Source: Geomonas subterranea
GTDB taxonomy: Bacteria; Desulfobacterota; Desulfuromonadia; Geobacterales; Geobacteraceae
DNA length: 64,000 nt
Direction: 5' to 3'
Assembly: GCF_019063845.1 (NCBI RefSeq)
Contig: NZ_CP077683.1
Span: 4,518,501-4,582,500, forward strand
Position 1 is the stretch's first letter; each line of letters begins with the position of its first letter. Under the pieces are notes generated by a model. It was not told where the DNA came from and ran no database searches. It saw nothing but the letters and a program-made list of their open reading frames with translations. The position numbers were made by a program, and so were the translations under genes. This document shows positions 25,374 through 33,328 of this stretch, in pieces.

Positions 25374-27830
25374 ATGACAGATCGTAAGAAGGAATTGCTG
25401 TTTCAGGGCGCACTGCTCGCGCTGCTTATCGTTCTTTTTTCCAAGATCCTTTTCACCGACAAGATCATTCGCGCCCCGGACATCATCAACGAGTTCTACT
25501 GGGGGGTGAAAAGCCTCGGTTCGCTGCCGTTTTGGAAGCTCTTCGACATAAACCTCTCCAGCGCCGGCTGGGACATGTACATCAACTCCGGCTTTACCAA
25601 CGAAGGCGGCGGGGCTGCCGGGCAGTTCCTGTTCACGCAGAAGCTGATATTCTGGCTCTTCCCCCCCCCGGCCAGCGTGGCGTGGTACATCCTCTTCCAC
25701 CTTTTCGTCGGCGCTGCCGGCACCTATTGGTTTTGCCGTACCATCGGCTGTGGGCAATTGGGATCGTTCCTGGCCGGGCTCGTGTTCGCCATCGCTCCTG
25801 AGAATGCCTCGCTGATCAACGCCGGGCACGTCATGAAGATCGCCACCATCTCCATTACCCCCTGGGCCTTCTTCTTCCTGGAGAAAGGGTTCAGGTCGCG
25901 GCGGGTGATTTTTTTCCTCAGCGCGGCGTTCATCCTCGCGGTGCAATTTTTCCATGGACACTGGCAGGTCGCCTACTATACCTGCCTTGCCATCGGGGTC
26001 TACGGCATCGCCCGCTCCTTGTGCATCGTGTTGGCCGACGAGGGAGGGAAGAAGGAGTTCGGGCGCCTGCTGGCCTTGAACCTGACCTTGCTGGTCTTCT
26101 TCCTCACCACCGTCGCCATGTCGCTGGTTCCCCTGGCCAACTGGTCCAAGGAGACCAACCGCGGAGTGAACAGCGGGGCGAATGTCACCGCGTCCGCCGG
26201 GCAGAGCGAGGCGAAGGGGGGGCTTGCACGCGAGGAGGCGATGTCGTGGTCGATGCCCCCGGAGGAGACGGCAGCCTTCATCATCCCGGGAATGTTCGGA
26301 TTCTCGCGCCAGGAGGCCGGGCCGAACCCGAGCAACATCGGCGCCTACTACTGGGGGCGCATGAACTTCACCCAGACGGTGAGCTACATGGGGCTGCTCC
26401 CCTGGCTCTTGCTTCCGCTGCCGCTTATCTTCCGGCGGGACCGCTACACCTGGCTCGCTTTCTCGGCGGTCGTGGTGGGAATCTTCTTCTCCATGGGGAA
26501 ATACACCCCGTTCTACAACCTGCTCTTTGACTACTTCCCGGGGATCAATCGTTTCCGGGTGCCCAAGATGATCATGTTCATCCCGGTCCTGGGACTGGGT
26601 GTTCTGTCCGCCCTCGCCATCGACCTTCTGCTCGATCCTGCCGTCCGTGCCAGCCGCGCCTTCAAGGGATACCTCATCGGCGTGGTGGCGCTTCCGGTGC
26701 TGCTGCTGGTGCTGGTCGGCGTCGAGGTGACAACCGGCAACTTCTGGGTGAACAAGTTCATCGACATCATCGCCCAGCCGACCCGCTACGAACCGCAAAG
26801 CGAGAAGCTCGTGCTGCAGCGCTGGAACAACCTGGTGAACGAGACCTGGATCGCCGCCGGTCTTGCCGCCATCTTCGCAGTTGTCTTCGCCCTGTACCAG
26901 CGCGGCAAGTTGACGGCGAAGCTGCTCCCATTCGTGCTCATCGGCCTGTTCCTGGTCGATACCGGCCGGGTGAATTCCAAGTTCCTGTTCCTGGTGGATG
27001 AGCCGCACAAGGCGACGGCGGCGCAGTCCCCGGAGATTGCCTTCCTGGCGAAGCAGCCCAAGGAGTTCCGCACGCTTCCCATGGCGGGTGACCCCATGCC
27101 CTACGCCGCCGCCGGGATTCCGGTGATGTTCACATCGAACGCGGTGCAGCAGCGGCGCTGGCAGGAGTTCCTGGACAACTTCAACCTCGGCTCCAGCATG
27201 CCCGACATCATGAACGTCCGGTACCTCGTGGTTACCCGGGAGCAGTACGAGCAGGACAAGGGGGCCTATTCCACCAAGTACCGCACCGTTTTCGTCTCTC
27301 CCAACGGGGCGCTCATGATTCTGGAGAACCAGGCCGTGCTGCCAAAGGCGTGGCTCGCCCCGGTGGCGGTCCAGGTCCCGAACCCGGCCGATGCGCTGGG
27401 CGCCCTGCAGAACCCGCAGTTCGACCCCAGGGTGATCGCGCTGGTTGAATCCGCGCCCCCCATTCCGATGGCCGGCCCCGGGGCCGCTCTCCCGCCGGTC
27501 GGGCCGGGGCAGGTGCGCATCAACAAGTACGAGGCGGAAAAGATAGATCTCGAAGCCGCGGTGACGATGAATTCGATGCTGGTGATGGGCGAGAAGTACT
27601 ACAAGGGGTGGAAGGCGACGGTGGACGGCAAGTTGACCGAGATCTATCCGGTGAACCACGTGCTGCGCGGCATCTACCTGACCCCGGGCGTGCACAAGGT
27701 CGAGTTCGTCTTCGACCCGACGCCGTTCAAGATCGGCAAGTATCTCACCCTGATCTCCTTCGCCATCTTCGCCCTCTTCCTCGGCCGCGAGTTCTGGCTG
27801 GCGCGCCGTGCAAAAGGGGCAGGAGCTTAA
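25374..27830 (+). CDS. YfhO-family polytopic membrane protein
   Basis: An 818-residue integral membrane protein with an N-terminal hydrophobic helix (ELLFQGALLALLIVLFSKIL), roughly a dozen further membrane segments up to about residue 530, and a C-terminal soluble region ending in a last helix before the tail. YfhO relatives are implicated in glycosylating teichoic acids or other surface polymers as GT-C-type enzymes. I chose ATG 25374 because GGAGAG lies about 6 bases upstream; the frame is open from 25281. The periplasmic part ends with KYYKGWKATVDGK, typical of YfhO. A late-stage modifier of the glycan is plausible. Confidence 0.78.
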   Translation: MTDRKKELLFQGALLALLIVLFSKILFTDKIIRAPDIINEFYWGVKSLGSLPFWKLFDINLSSAGWDMYINSGFTNEGGGAAGQFLFTQKLIFWLFPPPASVAWYILFHLFVGAAGTYWFCRTIGCGQLGSFLAGLVFAIAPENASLINAGHVMKIATISITPWAFFFLEKGFRSRRVIFFLSAAFILAVQFFHGHWQVAYYTCLAIGVYGIARSLCIVLADEGGKKEFGRLLALNLTLLVFFLTTVAMSLVPLANWSKETNRGVNSGANVTASAGQSEAKGGLAREEAMSWSMPPEETAAFIIPGMFGFSRQEAGPNPSNIGAYYWGRMNFTQTVSYMGLLPWLLLPLPLIFRRDRYTWLAFSAVVVGIFFSMGKYTPFYNLLFDYFPGINRFRVPKMIMFIPVLGLGVLSALAIDLLLDPAVRASRAFKGYLIGVVALPVLLLVLVGVEVTTGNFWVNKFIDIIAQPTRYEPQSEKLVLQRWNNLVNETWIAAGLAAIFAVVFALYQRGKLTAKLLPFVLIGLFLVDTGRVNSKFLFLVDEPHKATAAQSPEIAFLAKQPKEFRTLPMAGDPMPYAAAGIPVMFTSNAVQQRRWQEFLDNFNLGSSMPDIMNVRYLVVTREQYEQDKGAYSTKYRTVFVSPNGALMILENQAVLPKAWLAPVAVQVPNPADALGALQNPQFDPRVIALVESAPPIPMAGPGAALPPVGPGQVRINKYEAEKIDLEAAVTMNSMLVMGEKYYKGWKATVDGKLTEIYPVNHVLRGIYLTPGVHKVEFVFDPTPFKIGKYLTLISFAIFALFLGREFWLARRAKGAGA

Positions 27831-27839
27831 AACCAAGTG

Positions 27840-27917
27840 TCACGCAAAGACGCCAAGACGCAAAGAAAGCCTGAAGCCTTTGACTTTCAGTCTTTGCGCC
27901 TTTGCGGCTTTGCGTGA
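27840..27917. repeat. CGCAAAG-family inverted repeat, gene-less
   Basis: Left arm 27840-27866 reads TCACGCAAAGACGCCAAGA then CGCAAAGA. The right arm 27891-27917, reverse-complemented, matches it at 24 of 27 positions. Each arm consists of three 9-bp units of the form CGCAAAGAC, and the arms are separated by 24 bp. It fills the gap between the YfhO-like gene and trmN6. There is no T-run, so it is not an ordinary terminator. Confidence 0.85.
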
Positions 27918-27939
27918 GCAAACAGGTGTGGATTTTTGA

Positions 27940-28698
27940 ATGCCTAACCTCAATTCTGACCTGGAAACCCTGGACGAGTTGTCCGGGTATGACTTGCGCA
28001 TCATCCAGCCGCGGCACGGGTACCGGTTCTCGGTGGATCCGCTGCTTTTGGCGGACTTCGCCGGGGTGCGGGACGGTGACTCCTGCGCGGACCTTGGCAC
28101 CGGCTGCGGCGTCATCGCGCTTCTCCTGGCGCGCCTGGCACAAAACTCGTCGGTTACGGCAATCGAGTTCCAGCAGGTCATGGCGGACATCGCTAACCGC
28201 AACGTGGCGCTGAACGGCCTCTCGGAGCGGGTCCAAGTCGTCGAGGACGATGTCATCTCGCTGAAGACACGCTTTCCCGTGGACAGCTTCGACCTGGTGG
28301 TCTCCAATCCCCCCTACCGCCGCCCCGGTACGGGAAAGATCAGCCCCCGCGCTGGACGCGACGAGGCCCGCCACGAAACAAGCGCGACGCTGGCGGATTT
28401 CCTGGCGGCGGCGAAGTACCTGGTGAAACCTTCCGGCCGCATCTGCCTCATCTATCACACCTGCCGGCTGGCGGAGCTGATGGCGCAGGCCGCCCTGCAG
28501 AAACTCGCGCCGCTCAGGCTGCGCATGGTGCACGGCAATAGCTCAATGGACGCCCGCATGTTCATGATCGAATTGGCGAAGGGGAGAACGGGAGAGCTGA
28601 AGGTGGAGCCGCCATTGCTGGTCAGGGGGGAATGCGGTGGTTACTCGGAGGAAAAACTAAGAATCTACAGAAAGCAGGGGCTAGGGGCTGGGGACTAG
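27940..28698 (+). CDS. trmN6: tRNA1(Val) (adenine(37)-N6)-methyltransferase
   Basis: SAM-dependent methyltransferase of the YfiC/TrmN6 family, 252 residues. DLGTGCGVIALLLARLAQ near residue 48 is the SAM-binding motif, and the catalytic N-methyltransferase tetrapeptide NPPY is in VVSNPPYRRPGTGK near residue 122. It methylates A37 in a tRNA anticodon loop. The start ATG 27940 has only a weak ribosome site. It stands alone between two repeat elements. Confidence 0.85.
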   Translation: MPNLNSDLETLDELSGYDLRIIQPRHGYRFSVDPLLLADFAGVRDGDSCADLGTGCGVIALLLARLAQNSSVTAIEFQQVMADIANRNVALNGLSERVQVVEDDVISLKTRFPVDSFDLVVSNPPYRRPGTGKISPRAGRDEARHETSATLADFLAAAKYLVKPSGRICLIYHTCRLAELMAQAALQKLAPLRLRMVHGNSSMDARMFMIELAKGRTGELKVEPPLLVRGECGGYSEEKLRIYRKQGLGAGD

Positions 28699-28705
28699 GG
28701 GCTAG
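28677..28705 (+). repeat. Left arm of GGGGCTAG-family inverted repeat
   Basis: Composed of GGGGCTAGGGGCTGGGGACT then AGGGGCTAG. It overlaps the last codons of trmN6, so the methyltransferase tail (KQGLGAGD) is encoded by repeat sequence. It pairs with 28810-28838 at 25 of 29 positions. Confidence 0.8.
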
Positions 28706-28726
28706 TAAAAAACCGGGAGGCGAGCC

Positions 28727-28813
28727 ATGGACGTTCGCAGCTACCGCGACCTCAAGGTGTGGCAGGTTGGCGTTGAACTGGTTGACAATAGGCTAGGATG
28801 CAGGGGGGACTAG
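28727..28813 (+). pseudogene. 28-codon remnant of a four-helix-bundle (23S rRNA IVP/S23-like) gene
   Basis: An ATG with GGGAGG seven bases upstream opens a 28-residue frame beginning MDVRSYRDLKVWQVGVELVD. The stretch YRDLKVWQ-x3-ELV is the start of the four-helix-bundle family (S23/IVP), normally about 115-125 residues. The match stops after about 22 residues and the frame then runs into the right inverted-repeat arm and terminates, so about four fifths of the gene is missing. The intact ribosome site suggests a recent internal deletion. It is too short for standard ORF callers. Confidence 0.72.
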
Positions 28814-28838
28814 CCCCCAGCCCCTAGTCCCTAGCCCC
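28810..28838 (-). repeat. Right arm of GGGGCTAG-family inverted repeat
   Basis: Reads CTAGCCCCCAGCCCCTAGTC then CCTAGCCCC, inverted relative to 28677-28705 but with two internal sub-units swapped. It overlaps the 3' end of the dciA-like gene on the other strand, supplying the last codons of that protein. Confidence 0.8.
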
Positions 28839-29307
28839 TATGTTCCCGGTCTTTGCGAATCAGGCTCTCGAAGATGGCGCGCAGTTCGGGGTCGGCGGCG
28901 GATTCGGCCTGCTCTTTGGCCCAGGCCTGCTCCTCCGCAGTTAGCTCGCGCCTGGCGGGTTTCGTGATCCCCGCGGCGGAGGGCTTTCTGACCTTGCCGC
29001 CTTTAAGCTGCAGCTCCTTTACCAGTTCTTCATCCAGGGCCTCGTTCACCTTGGCGATCAGGTCTTTTTTCAGGTAGTTGAGCTGCTGCAACCAGGGGGA
29101 ACTGTCGACGTGAAGGGTGAGGGTGCCTTCGCGGAAGGTGGCGGGCTGGGCATGGGAGGCGATCTTGTCCCCGACGGCCTCGTCCCAGACTTCCCAGATC
29201 CGCCCCTCCTTGAGCCTCAACTCGGCCGGGGTGCCGCGCAAAAGGGCGCTCAGGAGGTCGGTGACCGGCGCCGGCCTTTTCATCTTGGGACGTTTATTCG
29301 CCTTCAA
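28831..29307 (-). CDS. DciA-like DUF721 protein
   Basis: A 158-residue protein with the DUF721/DciA domain at about residues 12-105 (VTDLLSALLRGTPAELRLKE; EVWDEAVGDKIASHAQPATF; LTLHVDSSPWLQQLNYLKKD). DciA proteins help load the replicative helicase in bacteria lacking DnaC or DnaI; whether this homologue does so is inferred. The start is TTG 29307, with ATG at 29283 as alternative. It overlaps the upstream small membrane-protein gene by 14 bp, so the two are co-transcribed. The C-terminal end is shared with a repeat arm. Confidence 0.75.
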   Translation of the reverse strand: MKANKRPKMKRPAPVTDLLSALLRGTPAELRLKEGRIWEVWDEAVGDKIASHAQPATFREGTLTLHVDSSPWLQQLNYLKKDLIAKVNEALDEELVKELQLKGGKVRKPSAAGITKPARRELTAEEQAWAKEQAESAADPELRAIFESLIRKDREHRG

Positions 29308-29557
29308 CCGGGTGTCTCTTGCGGTACATCCTGCCGCCGATGATCTGGCCGACCACGGCGCTGGTGATGCTGAAAGGAATGAATCCCCAGCCCAGGCCCG
29401 TCTTGATCCTGAAGTAAACGATGGCCGGAATGGAGATGTGGACGTAGAAATACCAGCCGAAGGAGAACTTCGGATAGGACTGTCTCTGGTACCCCAGGGG
29501 TATGTTTACCAGCGTGGCCACTACTATGAGTGCCGCTGCGTAGAGCACGGTTTCCAT
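29294..29557 (-). CDS. Small inner-membrane protein, unknown function
   Basis: An 87-residue protein with hydrophobic stretches at about residues 4-22 (VLYAAALIVVATLVNIPLG), 36-52 (WYFYVHISIPAIVYF) and 58-75 (WGFIPFSITSAVVGQIIGG), so two or three membrane passes, and a basic tail. I do not recognise a family. It begins with ATG preceded by AGAGGTAAAC and lies upstream of, and overlapping, the DciA-like gene. A structural or accessory role is all that can be said. Confidence 0.65.
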   Translation of the reverse strand: METVLYAAALIVVATLVNIPLGYQRQSYPKFSFGWYFYVHISIPAIVYFRIKTGLGWGFIPFSITSAVVGQIIGGRMYRKRHPVEGE

Positions 29558-29647
29558 GTTTACCTCTTGGGTCGGTAATACTATGGGTTTGACCTCTCTT
29601 TGTCAATGTGTCTATTGCGTTGTTCTCAACCAGGATAAGGAGTTGCC

Positions 29648-29911
29648 GTGATAAAAGACGGAGATTTCGTGGCCATCTTCAATTCCATCCACCGCGTGAT
29701 GGAGGCGGAGCGGCTGCTCAAGGATAAGCAGCTCAAAATACTGCTCATTCCGGCGCCGCGCGCCCTTGCGGCCGATTGCGGGCTTGCGATCAGGTACGCG
29801 GAGGATGTAAGGGGCGAGGTGGAGGAGGCGCTCGCCGCCGCCGGGCTGCTGCCGCGCGAGCTGTACAGAAAAAACGGAGATAGCTTCGTGAAAATAGGAG
29901 AAGACGAATGA
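29648..29911 (+). CDS. DUF3343 protein (putative Se/S carrier-like)
   Basis: An 87-residue DUF3343 protein: FVAIFNSIHRVMEAERLLKD, then IPAPRALAADCGLAIRYAED. The conserved Cys-Gly-Leu-Ala near residue 45 is the only cysteine and is a candidate chalcogen carrier. It is encoded directly before and overlapping yedF, the pairing expected for a small selenium- or sulfur-relay module. GTG 29648 with AAGGAG upstream. Confidence 0.8.
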   Translation: MIKDGDFVAIFNSIHRVMEAERLLKDKQLKILLIPAPRALAADCGLAIRYAEDVRGEVEEALAAAGLLPRELYRKNGDSFVKIGEDE

Positions 29912-30498
29912 ACAAGCTTGACGTGAGGGGGATGGCCTGCCCGCTGCCGGTAGTGCAGGTGAAGAGGGCGCTCGAATCGGCGCAGGGGGAACTGCACGTA
30001 CTTCTTGACGACGGCGCGCCGCGCGAGAACGTGAAGCGCTTCGCACAGGGGCGGGGCTACCAGGTGCACGAGGAGCAGTTGGAAGACGGCTTTGCCTTCA
30101 CCATCACCGGCCCCGGCGCCACGGCTGCGCGTGAGGCGACGCCCGCCCCCGCCGTTGCCGCCGGCCCGACCGTGATGCTGATCGGCTCCGACCGGATGGG
30201 GGATGGTCCAGAGGAACTCGGGCGCCTTTTGATGAAGAACTTCATCATGACCCTCCTGGACATGAGCGAACTCCCGGACCGGATCTTCTTCGTGAACACC
30301 GGCGTCCTGCTTGCCGCCGAAGGGTCCGAGGTCGTGGAAACTCTGAACGAGCTTGGCAACCGCGGCGTCGAGGTCCTTTCCTGCGGCATCTGTCTCGACT
30401 TCTTCAAGAAGAAGGAAACGCTCGCGGCGGGCGGGGTGACCAACATGTTCACCATCGCCGAAACGATGCTCGCGGCGCGCTCGGTGGTGCGGCTGTAA
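29908..30498 (+). CDS. yedF: Sulfurtransferase-like selenium metabolism protein YedF
   Basis: A 196-residue fusion. The N-terminal TusA/SirA-like part (residues 1-75) carries the CPxP motif as C11-P-L-P14 in RGMACPLPVVQVKRAL. The C-terminal DsrE-like part (from about 90) contains VMLIGSDRMGDGPEELGRLL and EVLSCGICLDFF with two more cysteines. YedF proteins are linked to selenium handling; the role is by family association. Overlaps the DUF3343 gene by 4 bp. Confidence 0.87.
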   Translation: MNKLDVRGMACPLPVVQVKRALESAQGELHVLLDDGAPRENVKRFAQGRGYQVHEEQLEDGFAFTITGPGATAAREATPAPAVAAGPTVMLIGSDRMGDGPEELGRLLMKNFIMTLLDMSELPDRIFFVNTGVLLAAEGSEVVETLNELGNRGVEVLSCGICLDFFKKKETLAAGGVTNMFTIAETMLAARSVVRL

Positions 30499-30504
30499 AA
30501 AACA

Positions 30505-30638
30505 TTGGCCATGGAGCACATCAGAGAAAATCTGAGAGAGGCAAAAGGCTTTAGGGGGTAACCCAGAGGCTCTTCGTTTTTGCATTGGGCTTTCTCCGAA
30601 GTCCTCAGATTTTCTCCGTGGCGGGTGGTTTTGGTTTT
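30505..30638. repeat. GAG-rich inverted repeat, gene-less copy between yedF and ffh
   Basis: The left arm (GGCCATGGAGCACATCAGAG then AAAATCTGAGAGAGG) and the right arm (CTCAGATTTTCTCCGTGGCG, inverted) match the arms around the GxxExxY gene at 2,162-3,058. The roughly 50-bp centre (from GCAAAAGGCTTTAGGGGGTA) contains no frame. It shares this centre, in diverged form, with the copy at 35,287. Confidence 0.85.
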
Positions 30639-30661
30639 TCGTTGTTGCTAAAGGTTTTAGC

Positions 30662-30691
30662 TTGACAATTTGTGACTATATCCACTAAAGT
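30662..30691 (+). promoter_or_regulatory. Probable sigma-70 promoter of the ffh operon
   Basis: TTGACA at 30662-30667 matches the -35 consensus exactly. After an 18-bp spacer, TAAAGT at 30686-30691 matches the -10 at four of six positions. The start would be near 30698, about 90 bp before ffh. Confidence 0.5.
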
Positions 30692-30788
30692 GACTCTCTT
30701 GCCGCGGGATACCTGTGCGCTTTTGCCGGCCTGCACGTTTTTTTGTGCAAAAATAAATTCGCCATTTCAATGGCTTATAGGTTTATAG

Positions 30789-32150
30789 ATGTTCGCGACT
30801 CTTTCCGACAAACTCGACCTGGTCTTCAAGAAGCTCCGCGGCCAGGGGGTGATGACCGAGGATAACGTCAAGGATGCCTTGCGCGAGGTTCGTCTCGCGC
30901 TGCTGGAAGCCGACGTAAACTTCAAGGTCGTCAAGGACTTTGTCGAGAAGGTGCGCAGCCGTGCCGTCGGCACCGAGGTGTTGCAGAGCCTCGCCCCCGG
31001 GCAGCAGGTGATCAAGATCGTCCACGACGAGCTGGTGCTCCTCATGGGCGGCAGCGAGGACAACTCGCTCGACCTGGCGGCCAAACCGCCGGTGGCGATC
31101 ATGCTGGTCGGTCTGCAGGGCGCCGGTAAGACCACCTCGTGCGGCAAGCTGGCCAAGCACCTCAAGGGGCAGAGGAAAAAGCCGCTCCTGGTGCCGGCAG
31201 ACGTGTACCGCCCGGCCGCTATCGAGCAGTTGAAGGTGCTCGGCCGTCAGCTCGACATCGAGGTCTTCAACTCGCTGGCGACCCAGAAGCCTTTGGATAT
31301 CTGCCGCGAGGCGCACCGTTACGCGACGCTGAACGGGTTCGACGTCATCATCTTCGATACCGCCGGCCGCCACCAGATCGACGATTACCTGATGGAGGAG
31401 CTGGAAGGGATCCGTGACGAGCTCGCACCGCGCGAGATCCTGTTCGTGGCCGACGCCATGACCGGCCAGGAAGCGGTCAACGTGGCCCAGGGGTTCAACG
31501 AGCGCCTCGGCATCACCGGCGTCATCCTGACCAAGCTCGACGGCGACGCCAAGGGTGGCGCGGCGCTTTCCATCAAGGCGGTCACCGGGAAGCCCGTTAA
31601 ATTTGTCGGCTTGGGCGAAAAGCTGGACGCGCTGGACGTGTTCCACGCCGACCGCCTGGTCTCCCGCATCCTCGGCATGGGCGACGTGCTCACCCTGATC
31701 GAGAAGGCGCAGGCCACCTTCGACGAGAAGGAAACCGAGCGTCTGCAGCAGAAGATGAAGAAGAGCGGGCAGTTCGATCTCGAGGACTTCAGAAACCAGC
31801 TGCAGCAGATCAAGAAGATGGGCTCGCTGGAATCGATCATGAACCTGATCCCCGGCATGGGGAAGGCGATGAAGCAGATGCAGGGCGCCCAGCCTTCCGA
31901 GAAGGAACTGAAAAGGATCGAGGCGATCATCGATTCGATGACACCGAAGGAGCGCGCCAACCACACCATCATCAACGGCAGCCGCCGTTTGAGGATCGCC
32001 AAGGGTAGCGGCACCAGCATCCAGGAAGTGAACCAGCTTTTGAAGCGTTTCACCGAAGCTCAGAAGGTGGTCAAGCAGCTACAGAAGATGGGGCCGAAAG
32101 GGCTTATGAAAGGGATGAAAGGCATGGGTAAAGGGATGCTCCCCTTTTAA
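30789..32150 (+). CDS. ffh: Signal recognition particle protein
   Basis: The SRP54 GTPase that binds signal sequences as they leave the ribosome and delivers them to FtsY. N domain at residues 1-85, G domain to about 295 (GLQGAGKTTSCGKLAKHLK for G1, DTAGRHQIDD for G3, TKLDGDAKGG for G4), and a methionine-rich M domain to 453 ending KGMKGMGKGMLPF. Full length. First gene of the ribosome-maturation operon. The matching SRP RNA is not in this window. Confidence 0.97.
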   Translation: MFATLSDKLDLVFKKLRGQGVMTEDNVKDALREVRLALLEADVNFKVVKDFVEKVRSRAVGTEVLQSLAPGQQVIKIVHDELVLLMGGSEDNSLDLAAKPPVAIMLVGLQGAGKTTSCGKLAKHLKGQRKKPLLVPADVYRPAAIEQLKVLGRQLDIEVFNSLATQKPLDICREAHRYATLNGFDVIIFDTAGRHQIDDYLMEELEGIRDELAPREILFVADAMTGQEAVNVAQGFNERLGITGVILTKLDGDAKGGAALSIKAVTGKPVKFVGLGEKLDALDVFHADRLVSRILGMGDVLTLIEKAQATFDEKETERLQQKMKKSGQFDLEDFRNQLQQIKKMGSLESIMNLIPGMGKAMKQMQGAQPSEKELKRIEAIIDSMTPKERANHTIINGSRRLRIAKGSGTSIQEVNQLLKRFTEAQKVVKQLQKMGPKGLMKGMKGMGKGMLPF

Positions 32151-32258
32151 AACCGCTTGCCTTTGACTATTGCACCAACTCAGATACAGTTACCAGGATC
32201 GTAAACACAATACACGCAATGGCGGATCTCAAGGATCCGAGAATACCAGGAGGAAGAA

Positions 32259-32525
32259 ATGGCAATAAAGATCAGACTTGCACGTGCGGGCGCTAAGAAG
32301 AAACCCTTTTACCAGGTAGTGGTTGCTGACTGCCGTAGCCGCAGGGACGGGCGCTTCATCGAGAACGTCGGTACCTACGACCCGAACAAGAACCCGGCGG
32401 TGTACAACCTGGAAGAAGGGAAGACTCTGGAGTGGCTCGGCAAAGGCGCTCAGCCGACCGACACGGTCAAGCAGATCCTGAAGAAGACCGGCATCTGGGA
32501 GAAGTTCGTCGCCCCTGCCGCTTAA
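32259..32525 (+). CDS. rpsP: 30S ribosomal protein S16
   Basis: An 88-residue S16: [20 protein letters not shown] and [16 protein letters not shown] are invariant family segments. Early-assembling 30S protein that binds 16S rRNA. Strong GGAGGAAG ribosome site. The 108-bp gap after ffh may hold an internal promoter; none was convincing. Followed by the KH-domain gene as in most bacteria. Confidence 0.97.
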   Translation: MAIKIRLARAGAKKKPFYQVVVADCRSRRDGRFIENVGTYDPNKNPAVYNLEEGKTLEWLGKGAQPTDTVKQILKKTGIWEKFVAPAA

Positions 32526-32575
32526 TATCTCTTAGTACCGGCCAGCCGGCATCCCACACTACAGAGGATAGCGAC

Positions 32576-32806
32576 ATGAAAGAGCTTGTTGAGACCATCG
32601 CCAGGGCACTCGTAGACGATCCCACCCAGGTGAAAGCAACCGAGGAGTTGGAAGAAGAGACCAACGTAATCAAGCTGACCGTCGCAAAAGAGGACATGGG
32701 GCGTATCATCGGCAAGGAGGGTCGCACGGCAAAAGCGATCCGTACTTTGCTCAACGCTGTCTCAACAAAGGATAACAAGAAAGCCATCCTTAAAATCGTA
32801 GAGTGA
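32576..32806 (+). CDS. khpA: KH-domain RNA-binding protein (KhpA/YlqC family)
   Basis: A 76-residue single KH domain: VIKLTVAKEDMGRIIGKEGR contains the GxxG loop (GKEG) that contacts RNA, followed by TAKAIRTLLNAVSTKDNKK. Always found between rpsP and rimM in this operon type. AGAGGA lies 7-9 bases before ATG 32576. The frame is open further upstream inside rpsP, but that is not coding here. Acts on RNA, probably in ribosome or cell-size control as known for KhpA. Confidence 0.9.
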   Translation: MKELVETIARALVDDPTQVKATEELEEETNVIKLTVAKEDMGRIIGKEGRTAKAIRTLLNAVSTKDNKKAILKIVE

Positions 32807-32809
32807 TAG

Positions 32810-33328
32810 ATGTCCGGTAGTAACAAAGTATTGATTGGCAAGATCCAGGGTACACACGGGATCAGGGGACAGTTGCGGGTCATTCCCTTTGCGGGGGATG
32901 CTTCGAGTATCTCGCAGTTAAAGTGCGTTTTCATCAAGTCTCCGAAAGGGGCCATGGAGGAATACTCCGTGGTTTCCGCCAAGCCTAACGGCAAAAGGAT
33001 CATCCTGACCCTGAAGCCGTTTGACAACATCAACCAGGTGCTGCACCTGGTCGGCAGCGAGATCTACGCCGACCGGGTGGCGCTCCCGGAACTCCCCGAC
33101 GACGAGTTCTACTGGTCCGACCTCCTGGGGCTCCAGGTTGTGACGTCGGATGGGGAAGAGCTGGGAGAGCTGGTAGATATCATCGAAACCGGCAGCAACG
33201 ACGTCTACGTGGTCAAGTACCACGGGCGCGAGGTGCTCATCCCCGCGCTCGATGACGTCGTATTGTCTGTCGACCTGGCGGCAGGTCGCATGACGGTCTC
33301 TCTTCCCGAGGGGCTGCTCGATCTATGA
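32810..33328 (+). CDS. rimM: 16S rRNA maturation factor RimM
   Basis: A 172-residue two-domain protein. The N-terminal RimM domain starts [20 protein letters not shown], and the C-terminal PRC-barrel includes [20 protein letters not shown] near residue 97. It binds S19 and helps process the 30S head. Three bases separate it from the KH gene and it overlaps trmD by 4 bp. Confidence 0.94.
   Translation: MSGSNKVLIGKIQGTHGIRGQLRVIPFAGDASSISQLKCVFIKSPKGAMEEYSVVSAKPNGKRIILTLKPFDNINQVLHLVGSEIYADRVALPELPDDEFYWSDLLGLQVVTSDGEELGELVDIIETGSNDVYVVKYHGREVLIPALDDVVLSVDLAAGRMTVSLPEGLLDL

Noticed and set aside
25335-27836. 833-codon minus-strand frame
   Set aside because: Antisense to the YfhO-like gene, which has clear membrane segments and a good ribosome site; the shadow has none.
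28727-28813. Functional micro-protein reading of the 28-codon frame
   Set aside because: The family match ends abruptly and the last codons are repeat-arm sequence, so a truncated relic is the simpler view.
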